Assembly (NCBI RefSeq): GCF_016649425.1
Contig: NZ_JADRCR010000007.1
Location: 215,934 to 273,346 of the forward strand
Reading direction: 5' to 3'
Length of the DNA: 57,413 nucleotides
From: Limnobaculum allomyrinae
GTDB taxonomy: Bacteria; Pseudomonadota; Gammaproteobacteria; Enterobacterales; Enterobacteriaceae
Below, piece after piece: positions 47,539 through 56,695 of the stretch. The notes under the pieces are model-generated. The model saw nothing but the letters and a program-made list of their open reading frames with translations, ran no database searches and had not been told where the DNA came from. Position 1 is the stretch's first letter, and the number at the start of each line of letters is the position of its first letter. A program made the translations under genes and the position numbers.

Positions 47539-48771
47539 TTAATGTGTACTTTTAGCCAGAGAACGCCAATAAAAAAATACAGCGCCAATGACACAACATG
47601 CCATTGAGATAACCATCGGCCAGGCCGATTGAGAGGTGACTAACGCCAGTATTCCACCAACTGCCGCACCTACCCCAAACCTCAGCGTTCCCGCCAGCGA
47701 AGCCGCCGTGCCTGCCATATGAGGGAAATCTTCCAAAATGATTGCCATTGCATTAGAAGAGATCATTGAAATACATCCCATATAACCAGCCACACCAACC
47801 ACCATGGCCCAGAACCCCAGCCCTGTAAGCTGAGCAAACACCAACCACATACCCATAATAAATTGTACTGACAGACCCAGCCGCATCATTTTTGCAGCCC
47901 CCAATCGTCTGACATTGCGGCTATTAATGGTGGTCATAATAAACAGGCAAACAATATTCAGGGCAAAGTAATAGCCAAAGTTTTGTGGCGATACTCCGTT
48001 TAAATCAATATAAACAAAAGGTCCGGCGCTTAAAAAAGAGAACATACCGGCAAATGAAAATGCACTGGATAACATATAACTGATAACCCGACGATGACGA
48101 AATAACGAGGCAAAATTACGCAGCGTCGTTATAAAGTTGAATTTCTGCCGGTTCTGTTTATGCAACGTTTCCGGAATGCAGAATTTCACCATCACTACAG
48201 CAACTAATGCTACAGCACTGAGCACCCAGAAAATGGCATGCCAGCTCATCCACACCAGTAAAAAACCGCCAATAATGGGCGCCATTAACGGAGCAATCGT
48301 CATCACCAATGTCACAAAAGACATCATGCGTGAAAACTCATCCTTACTGAACATGTCACGCATCAATGCACTGATCACTACACTGGCTGATGCCGCCGCC
48401 AAACCATGCAGACAGCGCAGCAAAATCAATTGCTCGACGCTCTGTGATAAAGCACAACCCGCCGCTGCCACAGAGAATACCAACACCCCACCGATAATGA
48501 CCGGCTTACGCCCAAGACTATCAGCCATTGGTCCGTAAAACAGTTGGCCAATAGCAAAACCAATGATATAGGCGCTTAAGGTGAGCTGAACCATGCCATC
48601 ACCAACGCCGAAATCTGCAGCGATACCCGGCATTGCCGGTAAATACATATCAATGGACAACGGCATCAGCATAGATAGCAGGCCGAGAATAAATATTAGC
48701 CAGCGTTTAGAGACGCCCGGTGGCATGGCTGTTGCTGATTGAGGGTCTGACTGTGATACAGGATTAGACAC
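47539..48771 (-). CDS. bcr: Bcr/CflA family multidrug efflux transporter
   Basis: A 410-residue major facilitator (DHA1) with twelve hydrophobic segments. The family motifs [19 protein letters not shown] and [21 protein letters not shown] are present. E. coli Bcr (396) gives resistance to bicyclomycin and exports dipeptides and cysteine. It is adjacent to rsuA on the same strand, as in E. coli. Confidence 0.95.
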   Translation of the reverse strand: MSNPVSQSDPQSATAMPPGVSKRWLIFILGLLSMLMPLSIDMYLPAMPGIAADFGVGDGMVQLTLSAYIIGFAIGQLFYGPMADSLGRKPVIIGGVLVFSVAAAGCALSQSVEQLILLRCLHGLAAASASVVISALMRDMFSKDEFSRMMSFVTLVMTIAPLMAPIIGGFLLVWMSWHAIFWVLSAVALVAVVMVKFCIPETLHKQNRQKFNFITTLRNFASLFRHRRVISYMLSSAFSFAGMFSFLSAGPFVYIDLNGVSPQNFGYYFALNIVCLFIMTTINSRNVRRLGAAKMMRLGLSVQFIMGMWLVFAQLTGLGFWAMVVGVAGYMGCISMISSNAMAIILEDFPHMAGTAASLAGTLRFGVGAAVGGILALVTSQSAWPMVISMACCVIGAVFFYWRSLAKSTH

Positions 48772-48860
48772 GCAGAATAATCTCCCGCTGTTAACGTATT
48801 AGCTGATGTTGAGATCTTCTGGTCAGAAAGCGCCAACCAGAACCATAACTTAAATCCGTT

Positions 48861-49565
48861 TTATCGGGCAGAACCGACACTGTCGATCTCTTCCTGAGTC
48901 AGCGCCCGGTACTCTCCTGGCTCTAAATCTGAATCCAAAAAGATATTACCGATACGTTCACGATGCAGTGCTACAACGTGATTACCCACAGCAGCAAACA
49001 TTCTTTTGACCTGATGATAACGCCCTTCTGAAATGGTCAAGCGCACGGTGATCTCATCAACAGGCTCTAACAACGCTGGCTTGGTCAGGTTCTTTTCACC
49101 ATGAAGCTGAACTCCGGCGGTGAACAGCTCAGCGGTATTGTCCGCCAATGGATGTTCCAGCGTAACCAGATAAGTTTTTTCGCAGTGATGGCGTGGAGAA
49201 GTAATTCGGTGTGACCACTGACCATCATCCGTCAATAATACCAATCCAGTGGTATCCATATCTAACCGCCCTGCGGCATGCAATTTATCCGCTACCGGTT
49301 CATCAATAAAATAGAGAATGGTCGGATTTACCGGATCGTCGGTAGAACATACATATCCCTCCGGCTTATTCAGCATGAAATAGCGGGGGCCGGTAAGCTG
49401 TACCAGAGGATTTCCGTCATAAGCGACTTCATCGTCTGGCAGTATTTTATAAGATCCGCTTTTAACAACCTCATTATTGATCGTTACCAGACCTGCTCTT
49501 AGCTCCCGCCCAACTAAATTGCGGCTGATCCCTAACTGCTGTGACAAAAACTTATCCAAACGCAT
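48861..49565 (-). CDS. rsuA: 16S rRNA pseudouridine(516) synthase
   Basis: 234 residues, near E. coli RsuA (231). An N-terminal S4 RNA-binding domain ([35 protein letters not shown]) is followed by the synthase domain with the catalytic aspartate motif [17 protein letters not shown] and the [11 protein letters not shown] and [15 protein letters not shown] segments. It converts U516 of 16S rRNA to pseudouridine. The start at 49565 is set by homology; upstream open codons are not conserved. Confidence 0.96.
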   Translation of the reverse strand: MRLDKFLSQQLGISRNLVGRELRAGLVTINNEVVKSGSYKILPDDEVAYDGNPLVQLTGPRYFMLNKPEGYVCSTDDPVNPTILYFIDEPVADKLHAAGRLDMDTTGLVLLTDDGQWSHRITSPRHHCEKTYLVTLEHPLADNTAELFTAGVQLHGEKNLTKPALLEPVDEITVRLTISEGRYHQVKRMFAAVGNHVVALHRERIGNIFLDSDLEPGEYRALTQEEIDSVGSAR

Positions 49566-49689
49566 GCAATAAATACCTGATGTTGAAATGGCGGAGCAGT
49601 ATACCAAACCTGAGTATAAACACTCGCCCTCAATAGCTGCTAAAGGCATAATATGCTCAGTTTATGGTTAATATTTTAAGAGAGAAAAA

Positions 49690-49929
49690 ATGTCTTCTGT
49701 TCATGGCCACCAGGTTTTAGAGATGATGATTGCATCCGAACACCCCTATTCCACAGCCAGTCTTATCGAAGCTATCAACCAACGTTTTGGTACCGATGCC
49801 CGTTTTCATACCTGCTCAAAGCAAGATTTAACCGCCGCTGAACTGGTTGATTTTTTAGCATCCAAAGGTAAATTTATTCCAGCCGATGATGGCTTTACCA
49901 CCCACGTTGATAAAATCTGCAACCACTAA
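49690..49929 (+). CDS. YecH family metal-binding protein
   Basis: 79 residues, the same length as E. coli YecH and alike throughout (MSS-HGHEVL-MMI; ARFHTCS; TA.EL..FLA.KGKFIP; KIC.H). Conserved histidines and cysteines (HGH, FHTC, the final CNH) suggest a bound metal. In E. coli yecH is elsewhere on the chromosome; here its stop codon overlaps the radD start (TAATG), so the two are translationally linked. Function unknown. Confidence 0.9.
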   Translation: MSSVHGHQVLEMMIASEHPYSTASLIEAINQRFGTDARFHTCSKQDLTAAELVDFLASKGKFIPADDGFTTHVDKICNH

Positions 49930-51683
49930 TGGCATTTACACTGCGTCCATACCAACAGGAAGCGGTTGACGCTACCCTGAGCTATTTCCGTCGCCATCAA
50001 GAACCGGCAGTTATTGTGCTGCCGACTGGTGCCGGCAAAAGTCTGGTGATTGCCGAGCTGGCAAGACTCGCCAGAGGAAAAGTACTGGTATTAGCACATG
50101 TCAAAGAGCTGGTTGCCCAAAACCATGCCAAATACTGTGCTTATGGTCTGGACGCAGACATTTTCTCTGCCGGATTAAATAAAAAACAGAGTTCCGCCAA
50201 AGTCGTATTTGGCAGTATTCAGTCCGTTGCCAGAAATTTAGACGCGTTTAGTGACACCTTCTCTTTACTGATAATAGATGAATGTCATCGTATTAGTGAC
50301 GACAGCGACAGCCAGTATCAACAGATTATTGGTCATTTACGTCAGCAAAATCCCAAACTATGCCTGTTAGGATTAACCGCTACCCCCTATCGACTGGGTC
50401 AGGGCTGGATCTACCAATACCACTATCACGGCATGATTCGCGGTGATGAAAACTGTCTGTTCCGCGACTGTATCTATGAGCTACCGCTACGCTACATGAT
50501 CAAGCATCACTTTCTGGTTCCACCAGAACGGCTGGATATGCCCATTGTCCAATATGACTTCAGCCGTCTGGAAGCCGGTAGCAATGGTCTGTTCCGCGAG
50601 GTAGATCTCAATCGTGAGTTAAAACAGCAACAACGAATCACACCACATATCGTCAGCCAGATTATGGAGTACGCCCAAACCCGTAAGGGGGTGATGATAT
50701 TTGCTGCTACCGTTGAGCATGCTAAAGAGATATATGGCCTCCTTCCTGCCGGACGTGCTGCCTTTATTAGTGCAGATACACCGGGAGATGAACGTGACCG
50801 TCTGATAGATGAATTCAAACAACAAAAATTGCATTTTTTGGTCAATGTCGCAGTACTGACTACCGGATTTGACGCGCCACATGTAGACCTGATTGCTATC
50901 TTGCGCCCTACAGAGTCAATCAGTCTGTATCAACAAATCATTGGTCGTGGGCTACGTCTCGCGCCGGGGAAAGAAGATTGCCTGATTCTGGACTATGCCG
51001 GTAACCCCTATGACCTGTTTACACCAGAAGTAGGCAGCAGTCGCCCACAAAGCGACAGTCAGCCAGTGCAGGTATTTTGCCCTGGCTGTGGTTTTGCCAA
51101 TACTTTCTGGGGAAAGTGCACTCCATCCGGTGAGATTATCGAGCACTTTGGTCGCCGTTGTCAGGGCATTCTTGAAGATGATGAAGGTCATCGGCAGCAG
51201 TGTGACTATCGATTCCGTTTTAAAACCTGCCCTCATTGCGGTGCGGAAAACGATATCGCCGCAAGGCGCTGTCACCAATGTCAGGCGATACTGGTGGATC
51301 CTGACGATATGTTGAAAGATGCCTTGCGTCTGAAAAATGCCAGAGTACTTCGCTGTAGTGGAATGCAACTTAAGCGAGGGCAGGATGATAAAGGCGAATG
51401 GCTCAGCATCACCTATTATGATGAAGACGGTGCCGATGTAACGGAACGTTTTCGGCTAAAAACACCCGCCCAACGAACTGCCTTTCAGCAATTGTTTATT
51501 CGCCCTCATCAACGGGCTCCGGGAGTCCCTTTCCTCTGGAATAACGCCGGCGATGTAATTCGTCAGCAGGAAAGTCTACGTCACCCTGATTTTGTTATTG
51601 CTTATTTGCGTGGCGAGTTTTGGCGAGTGCGCGAAAAGATGTTTGACTACCAGGGGCGCTATCGTCGAGCCAATGAACTGTAA
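49929..51683 (+). CDS. radD: DNA repair helicase-like ATPase RadD (YejH)
   Basis: A 584-residue SF2 protein with Walker A ([16 protein letters not shown], residues about 33-48), a DECH box ([11 protein letters not shown]), motif III-like LGLTATPYR and motif VI ([16 protein letters not shown]). The C-terminal part has a zinc-finger-like set of cysteines ([26 protein letters not shown]). E. coli RadD (586) helps repair double-strand breaks with RecA and SSB. It overlaps the upstream YecH-family gene by 1 bp. Confidence 0.95.
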   Translation: MAFTLRPYQQEAVDATLSYFRRHQEPAVIVLPTGAGKSLVIAELARLARGKVLVLAHVKELVAQNHAKYCAYGLDADIFSAGLNKKQSSAKVVFGSIQSVARNLDAFSDTFSLLIIDECHRISDDSDSQYQQIIGHLRQQNPKLCLLGLTATPYRLGQGWIYQYHYHGMIRGDENCLFRDCIYELPLRYMIKHHFLVPPERLDMPIVQYDFSRLEAGSNGLFREVDLNRELKQQQRITPHIVSQIMEYAQTRKGVMIFAATVEHAKEIYGLLPAGRAAFISADTPGDERDRLIDEFKQQKLHFLVNVAVLTTGFDAPHVDLIAILRPTESISLYQQIIGRGLRLAPGKEDCLILDYAGNPYDLFTPEVGSSRPQSDSQPVQVFCPGCGFANTFWGKCTPSGEIIEHFGRRCQGILEDDEGHRQQCDYRFRFKTCPHCGAENDIAARRCHQCQAILVDPDDMLKDALRLKNARVLRCSGMQLKRGQDDKGEWLSITYYDEDGADVTERFRLKTPAQRTAFQQLFIRPHQRAPGVPFLWNNAGDVIRQQESLRHPDFVIAYLRGEFWRVREKMFDYQGRYRRANEL

Positions 51684-51703
51684 AAATAACGGTTTTGTTT
51701 GCT

Positions 51704-51733
51704 GTCACCAGTGAATTCCGTTAGAATCCCGTC
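51704..51733 (+). promoter_or_regulatory. Possible rplY promoter
   Basis: TTTGCT and TAGAAT are separated by 18 bp in the radD-rplY gap. The match is moderate, and the element is placed mainly by position and spacing. Confidence 0.35.
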
Positions 51734-51808
51734 CGCTTTATAAGCAGATCACTCACCTCGTTGCTGGGTCGCCTGTAACGGGAGTTAATTTCTTTAAGAG
51801 AAAATAAA

Positions 51809-52093
51809 ATGTTTACTATTAATGCTGAAGTACGTACCGAGCAGGGAAAGAGTGCGAGCCGCCGCCTGCGTCATGCTAACAAGTTCCCTGCTATCGTTTA
51901 CGGTGGAACTGAGAAGCCAGTTGCTATCTCTTTAGATCAAGATGTTCTGATGAACATGCAAACCAAACCAGGCTTCTATGAAGAAGTTCTGACTCTGGTT
52001 ATCGACGGCAAACCAGCTAAAGTTAAAATCCAGGCTGCTCAACGTCACCCGTTCAAACCAAAATTCGCTCATATCGACTTCGTTCGCGCTTAA
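51809..52093 (+). CDS. rplY: 50S ribosomal protein L25
   Basis: 94 residues, the same length as E. coli L25, which binds loop E of 5S rRNA. The sequence [20 protein letters not shown] and the end [16 protein letters not shown] are typical. It is the short enteric form without the C-terminal CTC domain. A T17-rich leader with AAGAG precedes the ATG, and a strong terminator follows. Confidence 0.98.
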   Translation: MFTINAEVRTEQGKSASRRLRHANKFPAIVYGGTEKPVAISLDQDVLMNMQTKPGFYEEVLTLVIDGKPAKVKIQAAQRHPFKPKFAHIDFVRA

Positions 52094-52136
52094 TTGCCGA
52101 CTGTTATGAGTGCTACTGATAATCAGTAGTGAACGT

Positions 52137-52164
52137 AAAAAACGCCGCATAGCGGCGTTTTTTT
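52137..52164. terminator. Bidirectional terminator between rplY and yejK
   Basis: Arms AAAAAACGCCGC (52137-52148) and GCGGCGTTTTTTT (52152-52164), suited to both converging genes. Confidence 0.93.
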
Positions 52165-52181
52165 ATGGCTCTGAACCAGTA

Positions 52182-53192
52182 TTAATTATCCCCGCCGCTT
52201 AGACGACGCTGAAGCTGGTCACGCAGGTTCGGCGGAAGACCTTTAATGGTTAAAGTGTCCGTTGCCGGATCCCAGAATACTCTTTCACCCAACAGTAACG
52301 CATCGAATCCCAAAGTAATCCCCCCACCGCTGCCGGAGAATTTCGTTAGTTGACGTAAGGTTCCACGGTCTGCTGGAAAATGCTCCTCCAGCTCATAGCC
52401 ATTTTCATTCGTAAACTGACGAAAATCTTTCTCACCAACGGTTGGCAGCTCTTTTGCCAAATCATCAATGGCAATTTCTTCACCGGCTTGTAACTGCCCA
52501 TTACAATAGGTATAAACCTGCTGGCGATACGACTGACGCTCATTTTTATTCAGCTGACCTTCAGCACAATAATCATCAACCGCCTGAAGTAACCCACGGT
52601 TTTGCGCCTTGGCATCCAGGCCTTCGCTGGCTGCCAGGAAATCCATGAAAAAGTCTGATACTTTTCGACCAACACGCCCTCTAAGGAAGGTCAAATAACG
52701 CACCGACTCAGGGTTAGTTTCCCACTCGGTTAAATCAATACGCGCAACAATATCAGCTCTATCGATATCCAAATAATGTGTGGTTGAAATATCTAACTGC
52801 TCATTAACCAGCATACTGCTACAACTGGTCAGTACTGCTACCAGTAAATACTCAACGGCCAGATAGCGATACTGACAAAAAACCACAATACCGCCCTCAG
52901 CGAACGGATATTTAGCTAATTCGTTACATAACATTTCAGTGCTGTTGCGAGTAAAATCGAGAAAACTCTCTTCACCCTTACGACAACTTTTCAGTGCATC
53001 GGCAAACTGACTCTCACCATTGAATAGCCCAAAAGCTTTACTCTTTCCGCTATATACCCGGTGTAACTCCGCCACCATCTCTTCGGTGGCTTGATTATTA
53101 GTCAATGGAGAATCACGCAACACAACATCAAGCGTCTGTTCATCACGCTTAATTAACTGATGTAAAACGATCTGGTCAAGATCCAGACTCAT
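52182..53192 (-). CDS. yejK: Nucleoid-associated protein YejK (NdpA)
   Basis: 336 residues against 335 in E. coli. The start [21 protein letters not shown] at 53192 follows GAGGAG; upstream open codons are not conserved. Conserved blocks include [31 protein letters not shown] and [21 protein letters not shown]. The protein is found with the nucleoid; its biochemical function is unknown. It is divergent from yejL and convergent with rplY. Confidence 0.95.
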   Translation of the reverse strand: MSLDLDQIVLHQLIKRDEQTLDVVLRDSPLTNNQATEEMVAELHRVYSGKSKAFGLFNGESQFADALKSCRKGEESFLDFTRNSTEMLCNELAKYPFAEGGIVVFCQYRYLAVEYLLVAVLTSCSSMLVNEQLDISTTHYLDIDRADIVARIDLTEWETNPESVRYLTFLRGRVGRKVSDFFMDFLAASEGLDAKAQNRGLLQAVDDYCAEGQLNKNERQSYRQQVYTYCNGQLQAGEEIAIDDLAKELPTVGEKDFRQFTNENGYELEEHFPADRGTLRQLTKFSGSGGGITLGFDALLLGERVFWDPATDTLTIKGLPPNLRDQLQRRLSGGDN

Positions 53193-53503
53193 AACGACTC
53201 CTCTGTACGGCTGAATATACACTGTACGACAATGCCCAGTGATAATGAGAATATAATAGCAGGAGCCATCTTTCGGTGTAATCACAAAATCAGCCAACCG
53301 CGGAATGCTTCGCATCCTTACACGTTATAGACTATATAATTTGTAGGGTTGTTGTTTCACCATTTGAGGCGGTATTATTCGCGCTTCCCCGCAAAATCGC
53401 GGAAGAGAAGCAAGATTTTCTGTATAAACTACAGAAAATAATCAATCGATACGGTAAGATAGACGCCATTAAATCACCTGATAAATACACTAAGCGCAAA
53501 TTT
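53193..53503. other. Divergent promoter region between yejK and yejL
   Basis: 311 bp without a gene. A 9-bp inverted repeat, ATTTTCTGT (53415-53423) with ACAGAAAAT (53431-53439), lies about 65 bp before yejL and could be an operator. No other element is clear. Confidence 0.5.
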
Positions 53504-53731
53504 ATGCCACAAGCTTCCCGTTACAGTGATGAACTGGTAGAAAAATTATTAAGCGAATTGGTTCATGTTCTGGAAAAGAATCAGACACCTACCGACCTGT
53601 CCCTGATGGTTTTAGGTAACATGGTAACCAACCTGATTAATACCAGCGTTGCCCCTGCGGCCCGGCCAGCTATCGTCCGATCTTTTATTGAGGCTTTACA
53701 GGCTTCAATCAGAGATGATAAAGCCCATTAA
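53504..53731 (+). CDS. yejL: YejL family protein (UPF0352)
   Basis: 75 residues, the same length as E. coli YejL. The sequence [36 protein letters not shown] and [12 protein letters not shown] is typical. It is a small helical protein of unknown function, probably a dimer. It lies 21 bp before yejM, so the pair is probably co-transcribed. Confidence 0.94.
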   Translation: MPQASRYSDELVEKLLSELVHVLEKNQTPTDLSLMVLGNMVTNLINTSVAPAARPAIVRSFIEALQASIRDDKAH

Positions 53732-53752
53732 TTTGTTTATCCAAAAGTGAAT

Positions 53753-55534
53753 ATGGTGACAAACCGTCAGCAATATAAAGAGAAAGTCTCCCAGATGATT
53801 AGCTGGGGGCACTGGTTCGCTCTCTTTAATATTATTCTCAGCCTGGTACTGAGCAGCCGCTATTTGTTCATTACCGACTGGCCTGGCACCTTGCTGGGGC
53901 GTGTTTATGCGTTAGTAAGCTGGCTGGGGCATTTTGGTTTTATCACCTTTGCCGTCTACCTTCTGATTCTGTTTCCACTGACATTTATTATTATGTCACA
54001 ACGGCTGATGAGGGTACTGTCGGCCATTCTGGCAACTGCCGGGCTCACGCTATTAATTATCGATACCGAAGTATTCTTCCGTTTTCGTTTACACCTTAAT
54101 CCTACCGTTTGGGGTTTACTGATCAATCCGGATGAAACTGAACTGGTTCGTGACTGGCAGTTATTGTTTATCTGCATTCCTGTCATCTTTTTGATTGAAC
54201 TACTGTTTGGTACCTGGAGCTGGCAGAAATTACGTAGCCTGAACCGGCAGAAATTTGGAAAACCGCTGGCAGCCCTGTTTATTACCTCTTTTATCTTTAC
54301 CCATATGGCTTATATATGGGCAGATGCTAACTTCTATCGGCCGATTACCATGCAACGGGCAAATTTACCGTTGTCTTATCCAATGACAGCACGTCGCTTT
54401 CTGGAAAAACATGGATTATTGGATGCTCAGGCTTATCAGGATAAGTTAGCACAGCAAGGCAATCCGGAAGCCGTTGAAGTTGAATACCCATTAGCTAAAT
54501 TGAGTTATAACGAAAGCGTAACTAACTACAATCTGTTAGTGATCGTTGTTGATGGCATCCGCAATCAAAATCTGACGAATGATATGCCAAAACTGTCAGC
54601 ATTAGCTGATAACAATGTCCAATTCACTCGCCATTACAGTTCCGGCAATATGCAGGACACAGGATTATTTGGCCTGTTCTATGGTATATCACCTACCTAT
54701 ATTGACAGTATTCTGGCAGGTAAAAAGTCTTCAGCGCTGATTACAGCATTAAGCCAGCAAAACTATCAGTTTGGCCTGTTTTCCGCCTCCGGATTCAGAA
54801 GTCCGCTTTATCGTCAGGCACTGTTGTCCGATTTCACCTTGCCGCCAACGGTTGCTCAAAGCAATAGTACAACCACGGAACAGTGGCAAGAATGGGTGAA
54901 TATGCCAAACGGAAGTAGTCCGTGGTTCTCCTACATTCAATATAGTAATAATAACATTTTGAATGCTAACGCTAATAAAGCGCCTGCGGACTTTATCAAC
55001 AAGTATCGTAACTCCGTCAATGATATAGACCAACAAATTGATAGCGTGATGCAAACACTCTCTGACAAAGGCTTGTTGGAGAAAACCGTTGTTGTCATCA
55101 CTGCTGCGCACGGCGTTGAGTTTAATGATACGAAGCAAAACGTTCAGGGTTTTGGCCAAAACTATAGCCGCTATCAGCTACAGGTTCCTCTGGTTATTCA
55201 CTGGCCAGGAACTCCGGCACAAAAAATTGATAAAATGACCGGTCATACCGACATTATGGCTACCCTGATGCAACGGCTATTGCATGTTAAAAATGCCAGC
55301 AGTACCTACACTCAGGGTGAAGACCTGTTTACTGCCCAGCGTCGTTACCCTTGGGTAACCGCCGGTGATCCAAAACAGCTGGTCGTCATTACTTCTGATG
55401 AGACTATCCTTATCAATGCTAATGGCCGCTATAAAGCCTATGACGCTAACTTTAAGCAGATCGACAAAGAAAAACCAAGCCTGTCATTGTTGCTGCAAGT
55501 CCTGACAGACGTTAAGCGTTTTATGGCTAACTGA
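53753..55534 (+). CDS. yejM: LPS biogenesis-modulating metalloenzyme-like protein YejM/PbgA
   Basis: 593 residues against 586 in E. coli. Five N-terminal membrane segments (about residues 15-190) are followed by a linker with the conserved WADANFYRPITMQRANLPLSYPMTARRFLEKHG and a periplasmic sulfatase-like domain from about residue 245 (LLVIVVDGIRN; FGLFYGISPTY; DHTD-like GHTDIMATLMQ). In E. coli this essential protein senses periplasmic LPS and controls LpxC turnover through LapB. The start at 53753 (MVTNRQQYKEKVSQM) aligns with E. coli MVTHRQRYREKVSQM; a GTG two codons upstream is less likely. Confidence 0.96.
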   Translation: MVTNRQQYKEKVSQMISWGHWFALFNIILSLVLSSRYLFITDWPGTLLGRVYALVSWLGHFGFITFAVYLLILFPLTFIIMSQRLMRVLSAILATAGLTLLIIDTEVFFRFRLHLNPTVWGLLINPDETELVRDWQLLFICIPVIFLIELLFGTWSWQKLRSLNRQKFGKPLAALFITSFIFTHMAYIWADANFYRPITMQRANLPLSYPMTARRFLEKHGLLDAQAYQDKLAQQGNPEAVEVEYPLAKLSYNESVTNYNLLVIVVDGIRNQNLTNDMPKLSALADNNVQFTRHYSSGNMQDTGLFGLFYGISPTYIDSILAGKKSSALITALSQQNYQFGLFSASGFRSPLYRQALLSDFTLPPTVAQSNSTTTEQWQEWVNMPNGSSPWFSYIQYSNNNILNANANKAPADFINKYRNSVNDIDQQIDSVMQTLSDKGLLEKTVVVITAAHGVEFNDTKQNVQGFGQNYSRYQLQVPLVIHWPGTPAQKIDKMTGHTDIMATLMQRLLHVKNASSTYTQGEDLFTAQRRYPWVTAGDPKQLVVITSDETILINANGRYKAYDANFKQIDKEKPSLSLLLQVLTDVKRFMAN

Positions 55535-55606
55535 TTAAAACTAAAGCAAACGTAAGGTTCGGGTCTTGCATTAGACGCAGGAAACGGTAGTATTAATCAC
55601 CAGTTT

Positions 55607-55683
55607 CGGCACGTAGCGCAGCCTGGTAGCGCACCGTCATGGGGTGTCGGGGGTCGGAGGTTCAAATCCTCTCGTGCCGACCA
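55607..55683 (+). tRNA. proL: tRNA-Pro(GGG)
   Basis: A 77-nt tRNA with encoded CCA. The acceptor stem pairs CGGCACG with CGTGCCG, the anticodon loop is ATGGGGT (anticodon GGG), and the T loop is TTCAAAT. The sequence and position (after yejM) match E. coli proL. The gene is intact although phage DNA starts directly after it, so the prophage supplies the same 3' end. Confidence 0.97.
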
Positions 55684-55694
55684 AATTCCTCCAT

Positions 55695-55722
55695 AAAAAC
55701 CAGTCGGTTACGGCTGGTTTTT
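55695..55722 (+). terminator. Terminator of tRNA-Pro
   Basis: Arms AAAAACCAG (55695-55703) and CTGGTTTTT (55714-55722), 11 bp after the tRNA. Confidence 0.85.
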
Positions 55723-55803
55723 ATCTCCCTCTATTTACCGTTATGGCGAAACGATGGCGTAACAATGGTGAAACTATTCGCTAGTTTGTCAGCGCTCAAC
55801 CAT

Positions 55804-55855
55804 TTGACTAATTCAGATATTCGAGGCTATAGTGACCACGCACTGACTAATTCAG
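55804..55855 (+). promoter_or_regulatory. Prophage promoter with flanking 12-bp direct repeats
   Basis: TTGACT (55804-55809), 18-bp spacer, TATAGT (55828-55833). The sequence TGACTAATTCAG occurs at 55805-55816, over the -35, and again at 55844-55855, just past the expected start. The repeats are 39 bp apart, about four helical turns, as expected of a repressor operator pair. The second copy is also part of a small hairpin (CACTGA...TCAGTG). Repressor binding is inference. Confidence 0.55.
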
Positions 55856-55860
55856 TGTCG

Positions 55861-55976
55861 GGATTTGCAACCCGGATATCATCAACGCGCATAGCCGCGC
55901 CTGCGGTTTTTTTATGCGCTATGTACGTCCACATCGAAACAATGGTGAGGCGTATAGGGGCGGAGTAATCCGCGCC
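55861..55976 (+). ncRNA. C4-like antisense RNA of the antirepressor operon
   Basis: Segment A (55864-55887, TTTGCAACCCGGA...) is complementary to A' (55982-56003), with TTTGCAA, CCGG and TCATCAACG blocks pairing. Segment B (GGTGAGGCGTATAGGG, 55944-55959) is complementary to B' (CCCTGTACGTCTCACC, 56004-56019) in 14 of 16 positions. Between A and B is a stem GCGCATA/TATGCGC (55887-55919), and after B a GGCGG/CCGC hairpin. The order A-B-A'-B' is that of phage P1/P7 and P4 C4 RNAs, which pair with two downstream target sites to block expression of the ant operon. Exact ends are inferred. Confidence 0.6.
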
Positions 55977-56039
55977 GGGTTCGTTGATGACCGGTATTGC
56001 AAACCCTGTACGTCTCACCACCCAATGATTTGCAACTGA
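55914..56039 (+). CDS. Small phage leader ORF (41 codons), orfX/Ash-like
   Basis: The frame begins MRYVRPHRNNGEAYRGG and ends TSHHPMICN. It spans the A' and B' target sites of the C4-like RNA. In P1 a small orfX in this position is translated ahead of icd and ant and is the direct target of C4. No good ribosome-binding site is visible, so translation is uncertain. Confidence 0.35.
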   Translation: MRYVRPHRNNGEAYRGGVIRAGFVDDRYCKPCTSHHPMICN

Positions 56040-56074
56040 CGGTGGTGATCATCCTAAAATTAGGGGCATCATCA

Positions 56075-56650
56075 ATGAATACTCAATTATCAGTTTCAAG
56101 CCTTCCTGCTATTACCCACAATAATCAGCCTGTAATTACTACAGATTTATTAGCACAACTTTATGGCTGCAAACCCAAAAATATTTCTGATAACCATATT
56201 AATAATTGTGGTCGGTTTGTATGCGGTAAACATTATTTTAAGCTGGAAAAAGAAGATCTAATTAGCTTTAAGAACAAACCCGATTCTGTCGGGTTAGTTG
56301 GTAAAAATGCCCGTCACCTCATTCTATGGACCGAACGCGGCGCAGCCAGACATGCTAAGATGCTGGAAACCGATCAAGCGTGGGACGTATTTGAAAAGCT
56401 GGAAGATAGCTATTTCCAGAAGAGACAAGAACCAACCCTATCAACCCGCTTTCTCGTTTCTATTGAGAATGGGCGCCAAACAGTTATGGCTGTTCCTGAA
56501 GATGCCTGCGTTATGTCAGTAAAAGGAATGGCGGTAAAGGTGGCCACTGGTGAAATGTATATAACAAGTGAGGAATTGTATTCATTTATCACTGCAGCTG
56601 TAGATCAGCTTTACCGGCGCAATGAATACCTAATGAATAAATCAGTATAG
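56075..56650 (+). CDS. ORF6N-domain phage protein, probable antirepressor
   Basis: 191 residues. The N-terminal half (about residues 10-110) is an ORF6N-type domain: PAITHNNQPVITTDLLAQLYG, ISDNHINNCGRFVCGKHYFKLEKEDL and LILWTERGAARHAKMLETDQAWDVFEKLEDSYF. The C-terminal half (VSIENGRQTVMAVPEDACVMSV...YRRNEYLM) is a different domain I cannot name. ORF6N and KilA-N domains occur in phage antirepressors and regulators. The start at 56075 (MNTQLSVSSLPAI) has AGGGG upstream. It lies behind the C4-like RNA, which supports a role in lysis-lysogeny control. Confidence 0.85.
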   Translation: MNTQLSVSSLPAITHNNQPVITTDLLAQLYGCKPKNISDNHINNCGRFVCGKHYFKLEKEDLISFKNKPDSVGLVGKNARHLILWTERGAARHAKMLETDQAWDVFEKLEDSYFQKRQEPTLSTRFLVSIENGRQTVMAVPEDACVMSVKGMAVKVATGEMYITSEELYSFITAAVDQLYRRNEYLMNKSV

Positions 56651-56664
56651 ATAGGATTTGAAAA

Positions 56665-56687
56665 GAGCCGCGGATCATTCGCGGCTC
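56665..56687 (-). terminator. Terminator of the tail fibre gene
   Basis: Arms GAGCCGCG (56665-56672) and CGCGGCTC (56680-56687). On the minus strand the stem is followed by TTTT, 9 bp after the tail fibre stop. Confidence 0.75.
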
Positions 56688-56695
56688 ATATATTG

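Noticed and set aside
55827..56021. 64-codon minus-strand frame in the prophage leader
   Set aside because: It lies antisense to the C4-like RNA and small leader frame, with no ribosome-binding site; its length is explained by the inverted repeats.
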